This document shows positions 44,528 to 54,109 of a stretch of 64,000 nt of DNA, piece after piece. The translations under genes were made by a program, and so were the position numbers. The notes below the pieces were generated by a model. That model saw only the letters and a list, made by a program, of their open reading frames with translations, searched no databases and was not told the origin of the DNA. Every line of letters starts with the position of its first letter. The first letter of the stretch is position 1. This DNA comes from Galbibacter sp. BG1 (lineage in GTDB: Bacteria > Bacteroidota > Bacteroidia > Flavobacteriales > Flavobacteriaceae): contig NZ_CP058364.1 in NCBI RefSeq assembly GCF_013391805.1, forward strand, positions 2,981,501 to 3,045,500, read 5' to 3'.

Positions 44528-46021
44528 CTATCCTTTAACCCAGTTGCCAGGTTTTGCACCCATTTTGATTAAAACAGACTTTGTCTCCATATATTCATCA
44601 ATACTGTGCGGTCCCAGCTCCCTACCTAAGCCACTTTGCTTCATTCCGCCAAACGGAATTTCAGGATAGCCTGACATCCAATTGTTGACCCAAACTGTTC
44701 CTGCTTCAATCTTTCGTGTCATTAACATTGCCGTATCCAAATCTTTAGTCCATACCCCGGCTGATAAACCGTAAGGGGTGTTATTCGCTATTTCAATAGC
44801 TTCTTCGGCAGTTTTAAAAGTCAAGATTGACAGAACAGGACCGAATATCTCTTCTTTGGCTATATCCATGTGGGGTTGAACCTTTGTAAAAATGGTAGGA
44901 CTTATATAAAACCCGTTATCATCTATACCGCTATCCTTTCCAAGCTTTAATTCAGCGCCTTGCGCAATACCGGAATTAATACAGTTAATGATCTTATCAT
45001 ATTGGTTTTTATTTATGATAGCGCCTATCTTTACACTAGGATCAAGGGGATCACCTACTTTAACATCTTTCGAATGTTCGATGACGCGATTTTCGATTTC
45101 TTCGGCTATATCTTCGTGGACAATAATCCTTGATCCTGAATTGCAGCATTCTCCCATATTGAAATAAACCCCAAATACAATAGCATCAATGAGCGCATCG
45201 ATGTCGGCATCCGGGAAAATTATTTGTGGGTTTTTTCCGCCAAGCTCTAATTCAACTTTTTTTAAGTTTACCGAAGCAGACTTAACGATTTGTTTGCCAA
45301 CTTCAGTGCTACCGGTAAAGGAAATCATATCAACATCCAGACTTTCCGTAAGTGTGACCCCAACAGGGTCTCCATATCCAGCCACAATATTAACAACTCC
45401 ATTCGGGAGGCCTGCCTCTTTTAAGATTTCTCCAAGAAGAAGGGTAGTGCCGGGCGTCATTTCCGATGGCTTGATGACTGCCGTGCAACCGGCTGCCAGT
45501 GCGATGGGTAATTTCTGGGATATTATAAGGAGGGGGAAGTTCCATGGGGTAATCATACCAACCACACCTATGGGGACCTTTTGCATCATGGCAGTCATAT
45601 CGCTACCGACATTAGTGTTAACATCTCCAGCAATATGTCTAGCTAAGGTCGCAGCATAATCCCAAATACCGGCGGCCCACTCCATTTCATCCAAAGCCTG
45701 ACTTATGGGCTTTCCGCTCTCCAAAGTTTCAATCAATGCCAGTTCTTTTTTTCTTGCTCGAATAATCCCCGCTGCTTTACGAATTATAATTTCCCTGTCT
45801 GCACCGGTAAGGGATGACCATTTCTCACTTTTAAATGCCACCTTGGCTGCGGTAATTGCTTCTTCGGTATCTTCTTTTGTACTTAACGGATATTTTCCTA
45901 CGGTAACCCCATGTCCAGGACTTTCCCTTTCAAAAGTTTTGTTGCTGATAGAAGTCTTGTACGTACCATTTATAAAATTTTGGTATTGGTGCGGTTTATC
46001 GGGTAAACTAAACTGGTTCAT
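44528..46021 (-). CDS. NAD-dependent aldehyde dehydrogenase
   Basis: The product is 497 residues and shows all ALDH hallmarks: PWNFPLLIISQKLPIALAAG, the catalytic glutamate in LELGGKNP, the nucleophile in MGECCNSGSR (Cys292-Cys293, the second being the likely nucleophile), and the late EEIFGPVLSIL and NNTPYGLSAGVWT motifs. It is closest by pattern to betaine, aryl and aminoaldehyde dehydrogenases. It is the first gene of the minus operon under operator O5 and probably oxidises an aldehyde released from the substrate. Confidence 0.95.
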   Translation of the reverse strand: MNQFSLPDKPHQYQNFINGTYKTSISNKTFERESPGHGVTVGKYPLSTKEDTEEAITAAKVAFKSEKWSSLTGADREIIIRKAAGIIRARKKELALIETLESGKPISQALDEMEWAAGIWDYAATLARHIAGDVNTNVGSDMTAMMQKVPIGVVGMITPWNFPLLIISQKLPIALAAGCTAVIKPSEMTPGTTLLLGEILKEAGLPNGVVNIVAGYGDPVGVTLTESLDVDMISFTGSTEVGKQIVKSASVNLKKVELELGGKNPQIIFPDADIDALIDAIVFGVYFNMGECCNSGSRIIVHEDIAEEIENRVIEHSKDVKVGDPLDPSVKIGAIINKNQYDKIINCINSGIAQGAELKLGKDSGIDDNGFYISPTIFTKVQPHMDIAKEEIFGPVLSILTFKTAEEAIEIANNTPYGLSAGVWTKDLDTAMLMTRKIEAGTVWVNNWMSGYPEIPFGGMKQSGLGRELGPHSIDEYMETKSVLIKMGAKPGNWVKG

Positions 46022-46093
46022 ATTCTTTCAATTAATAAATTTTGTTCTGAATTTTGGACATTAGGAGTTTTAATTTTTTGCAATCCTAGAAAT

Positions 46094-46101
46094 CAAATGT
46101 A
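46094..46101 (-). promoter_or_regulatory. Putative -7 box of the aldehyde-dehydrogenase operon
   Basis: The minus strand reads TACATTTG, a full match to TAnnTTTG, 73 bases upstream of the ATG at 46021. Operator O5 lies directly upstream of it in the minus direction. Confidence 0.5.
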
Positions 46102-46111
46102 TAAAAATTTT

Positions 46112-46125
46112 ATTACACGTGTAAT
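46112..46125. promoter_or_regulatory. LacI-type operator O5
   Basis: ATTACACGTGTAAT, identical to O1. It lies in the divergent region, next to the -7 box of the minus operon. Confidence 0.85.
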
Positions 46126-46268
46126 ATATTAAGTATCTTTTTTACTTTTTAAAGATCAACTGCTCTGTATTATGTTGATTTACAATTATATTAATTTTAT
46201 TTTTTTAGTTAAAATTATTTAGCTAAAATAGTTTTTTTTGAAAATAATTAATTTTAATGTAATATTGC

Positions 46269-46282
46269 ATCACACGTGTAAG
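46269..46282. promoter_or_regulatory. LacI-type operator O6
   Basis: ATCACACGTGTAAG has the same core and ends 21 bases before the GH92 start codon at 46304, where it could repress the + operon. Confidence 0.78.
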
Positions 46283-46303
46283 TAATTGTATTTAAGTGAT
46301 AGT

Positions 46304-48658
46304 ATGAGCTTTAATTTTATTTTGTCTAGGAAAGTGAAATCCCGATTGTGTTTAATAGGATTTTTATCAATTTTTAATCTCAATGCGCAGGATAAGCTTA
46401 CTGATTTAGTAGATGTTTTTATAGGAACCGGCGGTCACGGTCATACCTTTCCACATGCTATGGTTCCCTTTGGTGCCGTTAGTGCTGGACCGGATTGGGC
46501 TACCTTAGGTTGGGATGCCGCGGGAGGTTACCACTACGATGCGACAAACATAAAAGGTTTCAGTCAAGTGCACTTGAGTGGCACTGGGCTTACCGAACTT
46601 GGCGACTTATTGCTTGTTCCAACAATTGGTAAAATTAAGATTGCCCCTGGCAGCTATGAAAATCCAGACGAGGGATATCGCTCCCGTATTTCACACGAAG
46701 ACGAGAATGCACGGCCAGGTTATTACCAAGTACGACTGTTGGACTACAATATCAATGCTGAAATGACTGCATCCACCCGTGTGGGCTTTCATAAGTACAC
46801 TTTTCCTAAAAGTGAAGATGCCCATATTATACTGGATTTGACTCATCATATAAATGGAAAACCAGGTTCGGTAAAGCATTCTTACATCAAAATTCAAGAT
46901 AAACAAACGGTTTTAGGGTATCGCTATACAAGTGGTGTATGGGCTCCAAATCGTCAGCTGTATTTTGCCATGAAATTCTCTAAGCCATTTGTTTCTAGGT
47001 TTATCTGGGATGGAAATAAAGGGGCCTATAATGATAAAAAGAGTAGGTACTGGGATCTTACCGAGCGTGGAAGTGATCAATTAAAAGGCGTTTTCAATTT
47101 CAATACAAAGGAAGGTGAGGTGATTTACGTAAAAATCGCGGTTTCTTCGGTTTCCATGAACAATGCACTTGAGAACCTAGAAGGTGAGATACCCCATTGG
47201 GATTTCAATAAGGTTGTTAGGCAAGCCGATGAAAAATGGGAAAATGAACTGCAGAAAATTCATGTAAAGGGGACGAATGAAAGGGTGCGGAAATTTTATG
47301 CGGCTCTTTATCACAACAACATCCATCCTACAGTTAATCATGATCTCAACGGTGATTACCGGGGGATAGATCAAGAAGTGCATAATACAGAGGACTATAC
47401 GCATTATACGGTGTTCTCTCTTTGGGATACATTCCGGGCCACCCATCCGTTATTTACACTAATTCATCCGAAACGAACTGATGACATTGTTAAAACGATG
47501 ATAGACTTTCAAAAGCAGAGTCCAATGCATATGCTTCCGATGTGGAGTATGTATCAGAATGAAAACACCTGTATGATTGGTTTGCATTCGTTTCCTGTTA
47601 TTGCTGATGCTTTTTTTAAAGGATTGACTACTGTTCCAGAAGATGAAATGTTGGAAGCTATGATTGAGACCTCCAACAACCCTGGAATTGATAGTACGGC
47701 TGGAAGAGCTATTTACCCGGCATACTATGGTCAAAAATATTATCTAGATAAGGGATATCATCCCAACGATGTGGTAAGGACGGGGGTTTCTGTTACTTTA
47801 GAGCATTCCTACGATGACTGGGCTTTGGCCCTGGCTGCTTCCAAGATGGGTAGGGAGGATGTGAAGGAAACTTATTTGAAACGGTCTCAAAATTACAATA
47901 ATGTTTGGGATAAGGAAACCAAATTTTTCAGGGCTAAAATGAATAATGGAGAGTTTAAGGAACCTTTTGATCCCCGTGCATATCATCGTGAGGATTTTCA
48001 TGATAGGGACTATACCGAAGGCAATGCCTGGCAATATTTATGGTTTGTTCCCCATGATATATATGGATTGATGTCTAAATTGGGAGGTAAAAAGGAAATG
48101 GAGAAAAAGTTGGATACCTTATTTAACTTGCCCTATTTAGGAGAGTCCTCCGTAGGGGATGTGTCTGGACTTATAGGGGATTACGCTCATGGAAATGAAC
48201 CCTGTCATCATGTTGCATACTTGTACAATTACACAGGCCAGCCATGGAAAACGCAGGAGAGGGTTCACCAGATCGATCGAGAGTTTTACAAAGATGAACC
48301 AAATGGTTATATAGGCAATGAGGATGCAGGTCAAATGTCCGCATGGTATGTTTTTAGCGCTATGGGTTTTTATCCCGTTAATCCCGCTGGAGGAGTTTAT
48401 ATTTTTGGTAGCCCCTTGTTGGAAAATGTGATCCTAAACTTAAGTGATGGAAAAAAATTTGAAATAAGTGCTAAAAACCTATCAGAAGAAAATATTTATA
48501 TACAATCGGTTAAGTTAAATGGTAAGAGCTATAACAACGTCTGGATTACCCATGACACTATTACAAAAGGGGGAACTCTTGAGTTCATTATGGGACCTGA
48601 GCCCAACGGTTGGGGGAAGGACTCGAAAAAAGTGCCATTTGGTAATGGTAAGGTGTAG
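46304..48658 (+). CDS. GH92 alpha-mannosidase-like enzyme 1, exported
   Basis: The ATG at 46304 gives 784 residues with a signal peptide ending Asn-Leu-Asn-Ala-Gln; the frame also contains a TTG 18 bases upstream. Family-92 landmarks are IGTGGHGHTFPHAMVPFG (residues about 40-57), HLSGTG, FSLWDTFRATHPL, AHGNEPCHH with Glu632 and GNEDAGQMSAWY with Asp674. GH92 enzymes are calcium-dependent exo-alpha-mannosidases that remove terminal mannose from N-glycans and mannans. It is the first gene of the long + operon under operator O6. It is paralogous to the enzyme at 54110. Confidence 0.94.
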   Translation: MSFNFILSRKVKSRLCLIGFLSIFNLNAQDKLTDLVDVFIGTGGHGHTFPHAMVPFGAVSAGPDWATLGWDAAGGYHYDATNIKGFSQVHLSGTGLTELGDLLLVPTIGKIKIAPGSYENPDEGYRSRISHEDENARPGYYQVRLLDYNINAEMTASTRVGFHKYTFPKSEDAHIILDLTHHINGKPGSVKHSYIKIQDKQTVLGYRYTSGVWAPNRQLYFAMKFSKPFVSRFIWDGNKGAYNDKKSRYWDLTERGSDQLKGVFNFNTKEGEVIYVKIAVSSVSMNNALENLEGEIPHWDFNKVVRQADEKWENELQKIHVKGTNERVRKFYAALYHNNIHPTVNHDLNGDYRGIDQEVHNTEDYTHYTVFSLWDTFRATHPLFTLIHPKRTDDIVKTMIDFQKQSPMHMLPMWSMYQNENTCMIGLHSFPVIADAFFKGLTTVPEDEMLEAMIETSNNPGIDSTAGRAIYPAYYGQKYYLDKGYHPNDVVRTGVSVTLEHSYDDWALALAASKMGREDVKETYLKRSQNYNNVWDKETKFFRAKMNNGEFKEPFDPRAYHREDFHDRDYTEGNAWQYLWFVPHDIYGLMSKLGGKKEMEKKLDTLFNLPYLGESSVGDVSGLIGDYAHGNEPCHHVAYLYNYTGQPWKTQERVHQIDREFYKDEPNGYIGNEDAGQMSAWYVFSAMGFYPVNPAGGVYIFGSPLLENVILNLSDGKKFEISAKNLSEENIYIQSVKLNGKSYNNVWITHDTITKGGTLEFIMGPEPNGWGKDSKKVPFGNGKV

Positions 48659-48690
48659 CCTTACAACTTAAAGCATAATTTGATAGATTC

Positions 48691-51351
48691 ATGAGAAAAA
48701 TAGTATATTTTATTTTAATAACCCTAGTGGGTTCGTTACATGCACAATCCATTGAAAACCCTAGTGGCAATAAAGAATTGGATAGTATTCGTCAAGCGGT
48801 GAAAGAACTTCCGACCGGGCGCGAAAATTTTAAACCAAGAGCAATTAGAATGAAATTGTGGGCTGTAACGCTGCAGCAGCAAGGTGTGCGTCTTGACGAT
48901 TATGTAAACATAGATAATCGTTTGAACAAAGTCACTCGTTGGAATAATTTGTGGTCTGGTAACGAGCCACAAGAATTTTCTGATGAAGAGATGGGAGTTT
49001 TGGGTGAAATTGTTGATGATGGGTATAGCGTACTTGAAAAATACCAAGCTGTGGCCTCATCAGGAAGGTCGATGGAGTTCGCATCCAATGTGGAACCTAT
49101 CGATCCTGATACCCAAGAAGAAATACCATGGACTTCTTATAAGGGCAATGAAGGTTTAACAGGCTATACTGGGGCAAATGGCCCTACCAAAGGGGTGAAG
49201 GCTTGGACCTTTCCAGTTGGACTGGCATGGGAATCAAAACCGGCCATTCAAGGTGATCGTGTTTATTTATCCTCTCCTGGGGTACGTACCACTATGTACT
49301 GTTTAGATTTAAATACAGGCAATGAAATATGGAGTACCAGTCAAACCATTGAAATAATGGGGGACCAATTGTATCATGCGCCAAACAATCAATCGAGCCC
49401 GGTGGTCCTTAAAGATCATATATTATTTAGGGAACTGGGGGCTAGAGGAAATAAGGGACCAACCAAAGATGTAGTTTTTGTTAACAAGAAAACTGGTGAA
49501 ATTGAAAGGGAATTGGAAGTTGGGCACGTAGATTATAGGGCGGGCCACGCCGCTTTTGATGCGAATGAAGAAGTAGTGGTTTTTCCTTTTGGTGTTCAGG
49601 ATATACATACCACACCACCATTAACGCAAGCCCATGATCGCGTAATTGGCAAAAATTTAAAAACCGGAGAAAAATTGTTTGAATTTTATACTGGATACAC
49701 TTTTGCTGAACCCTTGCTTGATAATAGTAGTAGTGTTTACCAAGGCACTATGGAAGGCTATATGTATTCTTGGAAAGCAAATAAAAGGTTGCCGAACCGT
49801 CCCAAGCCAGACTGGGAATTTAGGGCGGGGGGCGCCATCAATGATAAAGCTGTAATTTATGGTGATTATGTAATGTTTGGAGCCAATGATGGCGTGTTCT
49901 ATTGCCTAAATAAAAACAATGGTAAGCTACAATGGAAATATGCCACGGATAATTTAGAAAAGAAATCTTTTCGCTATTTCTCCGCTCCCTTTGCAAAGGA
50001 TGGGAAAGTAGCCGTCGGCGCTGCCAATAAGAAATTTTATGTGTTTGACGTGACTTCTGGAAAGTTAATTTTGGAGAGTCTTGCAGATGATTGGATACGT
50101 GCCGCACCTGTTTTTAATGAAGATGGGTATTTCTTTGCAACCATGAAGGGGACACTTTATGGGGTGCAGAAAGGTAGAAAAGGGGCAAAGACAATTTTTA
50201 AGAAAACCATTAGTCATCACCCCATTATTGCAGATTTAGCAATTAAAGATCAAAAATTAGTAATGAATGATTCTGATCTATACGCGCATTGTATAGATAC
50301 CAAAGGCAGAACCATTTGGAAAAAAAGTCTTATCGAAAGCTTTGAGAAAGATGGAAATAGAATATTGTCCGATCAAATAGCTGGAGGTGCTTATTATCAA
50401 TCCAAGCCCATAGCTGCTGACGGAATGGTCTTTTTTGGAAGTCCTATTCGTTTTGTTTATGCCGTAGACGCGCAGACAGGAAAAGAGATATGGAAACATG
50501 AAATAGGTGCCTCTATTTCAGGAGCCCCAACGTATTACGATGGTAAAATATACGTAGGACAACAGGGAGGTGAAGATGATTTTTATTGCTTGGATGCCAA
50601 AACAGGGGAGTTAGTTTGGAAACAAAATGTAGATTGGGTATGGGGGTCTGCCACTTGTTCGGATGGGATGGTATACATACCTGGTATTGATGGTTACGCA
50701 TGGGCTTTGGATGCAGAAACTGGACAGATGATTTGGAAAAAACCATTTTCAAGATCAGTTTGTAGCGAGCCTGCGGTCGAAGGTAATACGGTAGTTTTTG
50801 GAAGTTGGGACGATTATCTTAAAGCTTTCAATAAAAAAACAGGGGAATTGCTTTGGCAATATAATGGTGCTGGAACAGATTCTGGAGTTGCCATTGTGGA
50901 TAAAGGTAAAGTATATGTGAAAAACAAATGTATAGATTTGGAAACCGGAAAGCTGCTGTGGGAATTCATAGACGGGAAAAACATTTTTAATATTACCCCT
51001 GCAGTACATAATGGAAAAGTTTACATGTCTTGTTGGCATGGTTTGGGAATGGGCGGAATAACTGTGGAAGCAGTTCTCTATTGTATTGATGCCGAGACAG
51101 GGGAGCTGATATGGACGCAACTAGGGGCAGGTCTTAGCAGTCCCGTTATTGGAGGTGAAGGGAATGTGTATTTTCCAAGTATCGCCGATCCTTATTTTTA
51201 CAGTGTTGATTCAGAAGGAAATGGAGATGGTACCACAACGGTTAACTTTATGTACCAAATGGGAAATAAAGTCGAAGAAAGTACACCGGCCTTATATAAA
51301 GGGAAAGCTTACATAATGTCCTCAGATGGATACATACATGCCATTAAATAA
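48691..51351 (+). CDS. Exported PQQ-type multi-blade propeller protein (paralog 2)
   Basis: The product is 886 residues; signal peptide ends Leu-His-Ala-Gln. Its N-terminal domain carries NKELDSIRQAVKELPTGREN and MKLWAVTLQQQGVRLDDY. I count about twelve DxxTGxxxW blades (e.g. DLNTGNEIWS, NKNNGKLQWK, DAQTGKEIWK, DAKTGELVWK, DAETGQMIWK, DLETGKLLWE), more than one eight-bladed propeller needs. The last 30 residues are nearly identical to those of the protein at 56455. It follows GH92 enzyme 1 by 32 bases. It may be a periplasmic or surface quinoprotein, or a glycan-binding propeller. Function unproven. Confidence 0.85.
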   Translation: MRKIVYFILITLVGSLHAQSIENPSGNKELDSIRQAVKELPTGRENFKPRAIRMKLWAVTLQQQGVRLDDYVNIDNRLNKVTRWNNLWSGNEPQEFSDEEMGVLGEIVDDGYSVLEKYQAVASSGRSMEFASNVEPIDPDTQEEIPWTSYKGNEGLTGYTGANGPTKGVKAWTFPVGLAWESKPAIQGDRVYLSSPGVRTTMYCLDLNTGNEIWSTSQTIEIMGDQLYHAPNNQSSPVVLKDHILFRELGARGNKGPTKDVVFVNKKTGEIERELEVGHVDYRAGHAAFDANEEVVVFPFGVQDIHTTPPLTQAHDRVIGKNLKTGEKLFEFYTGYTFAEPLLDNSSSVYQGTMEGYMYSWKANKRLPNRPKPDWEFRAGGAINDKAVIYGDYVMFGANDGVFYCLNKNNGKLQWKYATDNLEKKSFRYFSAPFAKDGKVAVGAANKKFYVFDVTSGKLILESLADDWIRAAPVFNEDGYFFATMKGTLYGVQKGRKGAKTIFKKTISHHPIIADLAIKDQKLVMNDSDLYAHCIDTKGRTIWKKSLIESFEKDGNRILSDQIAGGAYYQSKPIAADGMVFFGSPIRFVYAVDAQTGKEIWKHEIGASISGAPTYYDGKIYVGQQGGEDDFYCLDAKTGELVWKQNVDWVWGSATCSDGMVYIPGIDGYAWALDAETGQMIWKKPFSRSVCSEPAVEGNTVVFGSWDDYLKAFNKKTGELLWQYNGAGTDSGVAIVDKGKVYVKNKCIDLETGKLLWEFIDGKNIFNITPAVHNGKVYMSCWHGLGMGGITVEAVLYCIDAETGELIWTQLGAGLSSPVIGGEGNVYFPSIADPYFYSVDSEGNGDGTTTVNFMYQMGNKVEESTPALYKGKAYIMSSDGYIHAIK

Positions 51352-51356
51352 TTGAG

Positions 51357-54074
51357 ATGAAGCAATTATTACCCATATTTATAGTTCTGTTTAGTGTTCA
51401 AACACACTGCCAAGAGCCCAATATTCTGCGATATCCTAGTGGTGACAATGAGATTGATAGTTTGCGAATAGCTATAAATCGAATGCCCACGGATAGAACG
51501 AATTATAATACCAGAATATTGATGATGAAACTATGGGCTGTAACTTTACAACAACAAGGGGTGAATCTGGGCAAGGCATACATGGAGGTGGATCAACACC
51601 TTAATCGTTTTTCAAAATGGAATCCTGTCTTTAAAGGTGGGGAAGAGCAAATATATACCGATGCCGATATCAAGGAGTTTGCAAAAGTAGTAAAGAATGG
51701 ATATGCGGAGCTTGACCGACTTCAGGAAAGATTACATCAAAATGATGAATTAGCAGGATTTGAACATAAATTGATTATAGAAAATGAAAATTCAGAAAAG
51801 GCAGAGAAAAATAACATAGATTGGTCCAATTACAGGGGTAATGCCCAGCGTACGGGATTTACTGGTGCGGATGGACCCATACATGGAGTGACAGCTTGGA
51901 AGTTCCCCGTTGGACTTCGGTGGGAATCCAAGCCTGTTGTAGTTGAAAATAATGTATACCTAACATCGCCCGGAATGCGTAATATTCTTTGGACATTGGA
52001 TTTAGAAACGGGCAAGGTCAAAAATCTATCTACCCACATTCCCAAAATGAAAGGAGACCAACTCTATAGCACCCCCGCTATGGCCTCTACACCAGTTGTT
52101 TTAAATGACTACGTTTTGCTACGTGAAATGGGGAGTAGGGGAAATAAGGGAATTTCAAAGCACATTGTATTTATAAACCGCAAAACCGGAAAAGTTGACC
52201 GCAAGATGGAGGCAGGGCATGTAGATTATCGAGCTGGCTTTGTTTCTTTGGAGGCCAATGAAAAATATACGGTATATTCCTTTGCGGTACATGATATTGA
52301 AGAGCGGCCACCATTGTGTTCTCCGATGACAAGGATAATCGCCAAGGATACCAAAACTGGAAATCGCTTGTGGGATTTTAATATTGGACCACATTATGCT
52401 GCACCATTATTGGATGATTCTTTCGTGTATGTGGGTACGGGTACAGGGGATGTTTTTTGCTTGGACGTTAGTGGTAAATATGGTCCTGCCTCCGCTAAAC
52501 GAATTAAATGGCAATTTCAAGCAGAAGGTTCAGTAAATAGAAAAACAGTAATCTCCAATGGTTGCCTCTATTTTGGGGACAATGCAGGTAATATTTATTG
52601 CTTGGATAAAAATAGTGGTGATTTGAAATGGAAATACAAGTCAAAGGAAATAGAGGAAAATGCATTTCGTCAATTTACCACGCCGACAATCCAAAACGGT
52701 TTATTGTTCATCGGAGCTGCTTTTAAGAAAATGTTGATTTTGGATGCTAAATCTGGCGATTTTGTGGATGAATATCCTACTTCAGATTGGGTGAAATCGA
52801 GACCTGTAGCTTTTAACAACGACGTATATATTTCTTCAATGAACGGTGAAGTCTCCAAATTAACAATGAAGGGCCGTTCATTCTCAGAAGTGTGGAAGGT
52901 AAAGGCCACAAATCATTTCGTTTATGGAGAACTCACATTTGCTAAAGGAAAATTACTTTTTACCGATTCAGACCTCTTTGCTTACGCTTTGGATGCAAAG
53001 ACAGGAACTGAGTTGTGGAAACATAGTATCATAAAAAGCTTTCAAAAGGAAGATGGTTATCGTATTTTGACCGACCAAATAGCTGGAGGGGCTTATTACG
53101 AATCCAAACCGACTGCCATTGATGGCACAGTTCTTATTGGCACACCGTCCGGGTTTGTTTATGCCATAGATGCGGTGACAGGAAAGGAAAAATGGAAATT
53201 TGAAGTCGGCGGAGCTGTGTCGGGAGCACCCATAGTCGATCAAGGGAAAGTCTATATTGGTACAGAAGGAGCAGAAGAAGACTTCTATTGCTTAGACCTT
53301 AAAACAGGAAACGTCATTTGGAAACAACTTGTAAGTTGGGTATGGGGATCTGCAAATGTAAGTGAAGGCCTCGTGTACGTACCAGGGGTTGACGGTTACG
53401 TAAATTGTTTGGACGGTGACACAGGTGCCATCATTTGGCGCTACCGAACAGAGCGTTCCACTTGTACTGAGCCGCTAATTATTGAAGATTATGTGTATTT
53501 TGGAAGTTGGGACCACTACCTCTATAAATTTCATAAGAAAACTGGAGAGTTTATATGGAAATATCAATTGAGTGGGGGATCGGATTCTGGAGCTCCTATT
53601 AGTGGGGAGGGAAAGATCTTTTTACCTGTTGGAGGTGGAGTTTTCCGTTGTTTGGATCCTACAACGAAGAAGGTATTGTGGACACCAGACCTGAAAGGAA
53701 AAATGTATAATGTAACGCCCGGCTACCATGACGGAAAAGTATATTTGTCCTGTCTTAATGGAAGAGGGATAGGGGGCATTCCTATAGGAGCTGAAGTTTT
53801 CTCTGTAGATGCCAAAAATGGTATGCTTAATTGGACATTCAACGGAGGAGGCGGTCTTACAGGACCTGTAATCGGTGCCAACAATCGAATTTATTTTGCA
53901 TCTACTGTAAGTCCATACGTCTATTGCGTTGATGAGAAAGGTAATGGAGATGGAACCACAGGCCTTTACTGGAAAGTTCGAATGGATAATAAAACCGAAG
54001 AGTCAGTCCCCGCACTGTATAACGGTATGTTATATGTTTTGAATTCGGGAGGGTATCTAACGGCCATAAAATAA
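51357..54074 (+). CDS. Exported PQQ-type multi-blade propeller protein (paralog 3)
   Basis: The product is 905 residues; signal peptide ends Thr-His-Cys-Gln. It has the same N-terminal domain (DNEIDSLRIAINRMPTDRTN, MKLWAVTLQQQGVNL) and blade pattern as its neighbours, with the linker NYRGNAQRTGFTGADGPIHG. Its last residues diverge more (LNSGGYLTAIK). It starts only 5 bases after paralog 2, so the two are surely co-transcribed. Several blades have the W-rich EDFYCLDLKTGNVIWKQLV pattern shared by all three + strand copies. Confidence 0.85.
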   Translation: MKQLLPIFIVLFSVQTHCQEPNILRYPSGDNEIDSLRIAINRMPTDRTNYNTRILMMKLWAVTLQQQGVNLGKAYMEVDQHLNRFSKWNPVFKGGEEQIYTDADIKEFAKVVKNGYAELDRLQERLHQNDELAGFEHKLIIENENSEKAEKNNIDWSNYRGNAQRTGFTGADGPIHGVTAWKFPVGLRWESKPVVVENNVYLTSPGMRNILWTLDLETGKVKNLSTHIPKMKGDQLYSTPAMASTPVVLNDYVLLREMGSRGNKGISKHIVFINRKTGKVDRKMEAGHVDYRAGFVSLEANEKYTVYSFAVHDIEERPPLCSPMTRIIAKDTKTGNRLWDFNIGPHYAAPLLDDSFVYVGTGTGDVFCLDVSGKYGPASAKRIKWQFQAEGSVNRKTVISNGCLYFGDNAGNIYCLDKNSGDLKWKYKSKEIEENAFRQFTTPTIQNGLLFIGAAFKKMLILDAKSGDFVDEYPTSDWVKSRPVAFNNDVYISSMNGEVSKLTMKGRSFSEVWKVKATNHFVYGELTFAKGKLLFTDSDLFAYALDAKTGTELWKHSIIKSFQKEDGYRILTDQIAGGAYYESKPTAIDGTVLIGTPSGFVYAIDAVTGKEKWKFEVGGAVSGAPIVDQGKVYIGTEGAEEDFYCLDLKTGNVIWKQLVSWVWGSANVSEGLVYVPGVDGYVNCLDGDTGAIIWRYRTERSTCTEPLIIEDYVYFGSWDHYLYKFHKKTGEFIWKYQLSGGSDSGAPISGEGKIFLPVGGGVFRCLDPTTKKVLWTPDLKGKMYNVTPGYHDGKVYLSCLNGRGIGGIPIGAEVFSVDAKNGMLNWTFNGGGGLTGPVIGANNRIYFASTVSPYVYCVDEKGNGDGTTGLYWKVRMDNKTEESVPALYNGMLYVLNSGGYLTAIK

Positions 54075-54109
54075 GGATATAAGAATATTTTGTAACAAAA
54101 AATAGTTGA

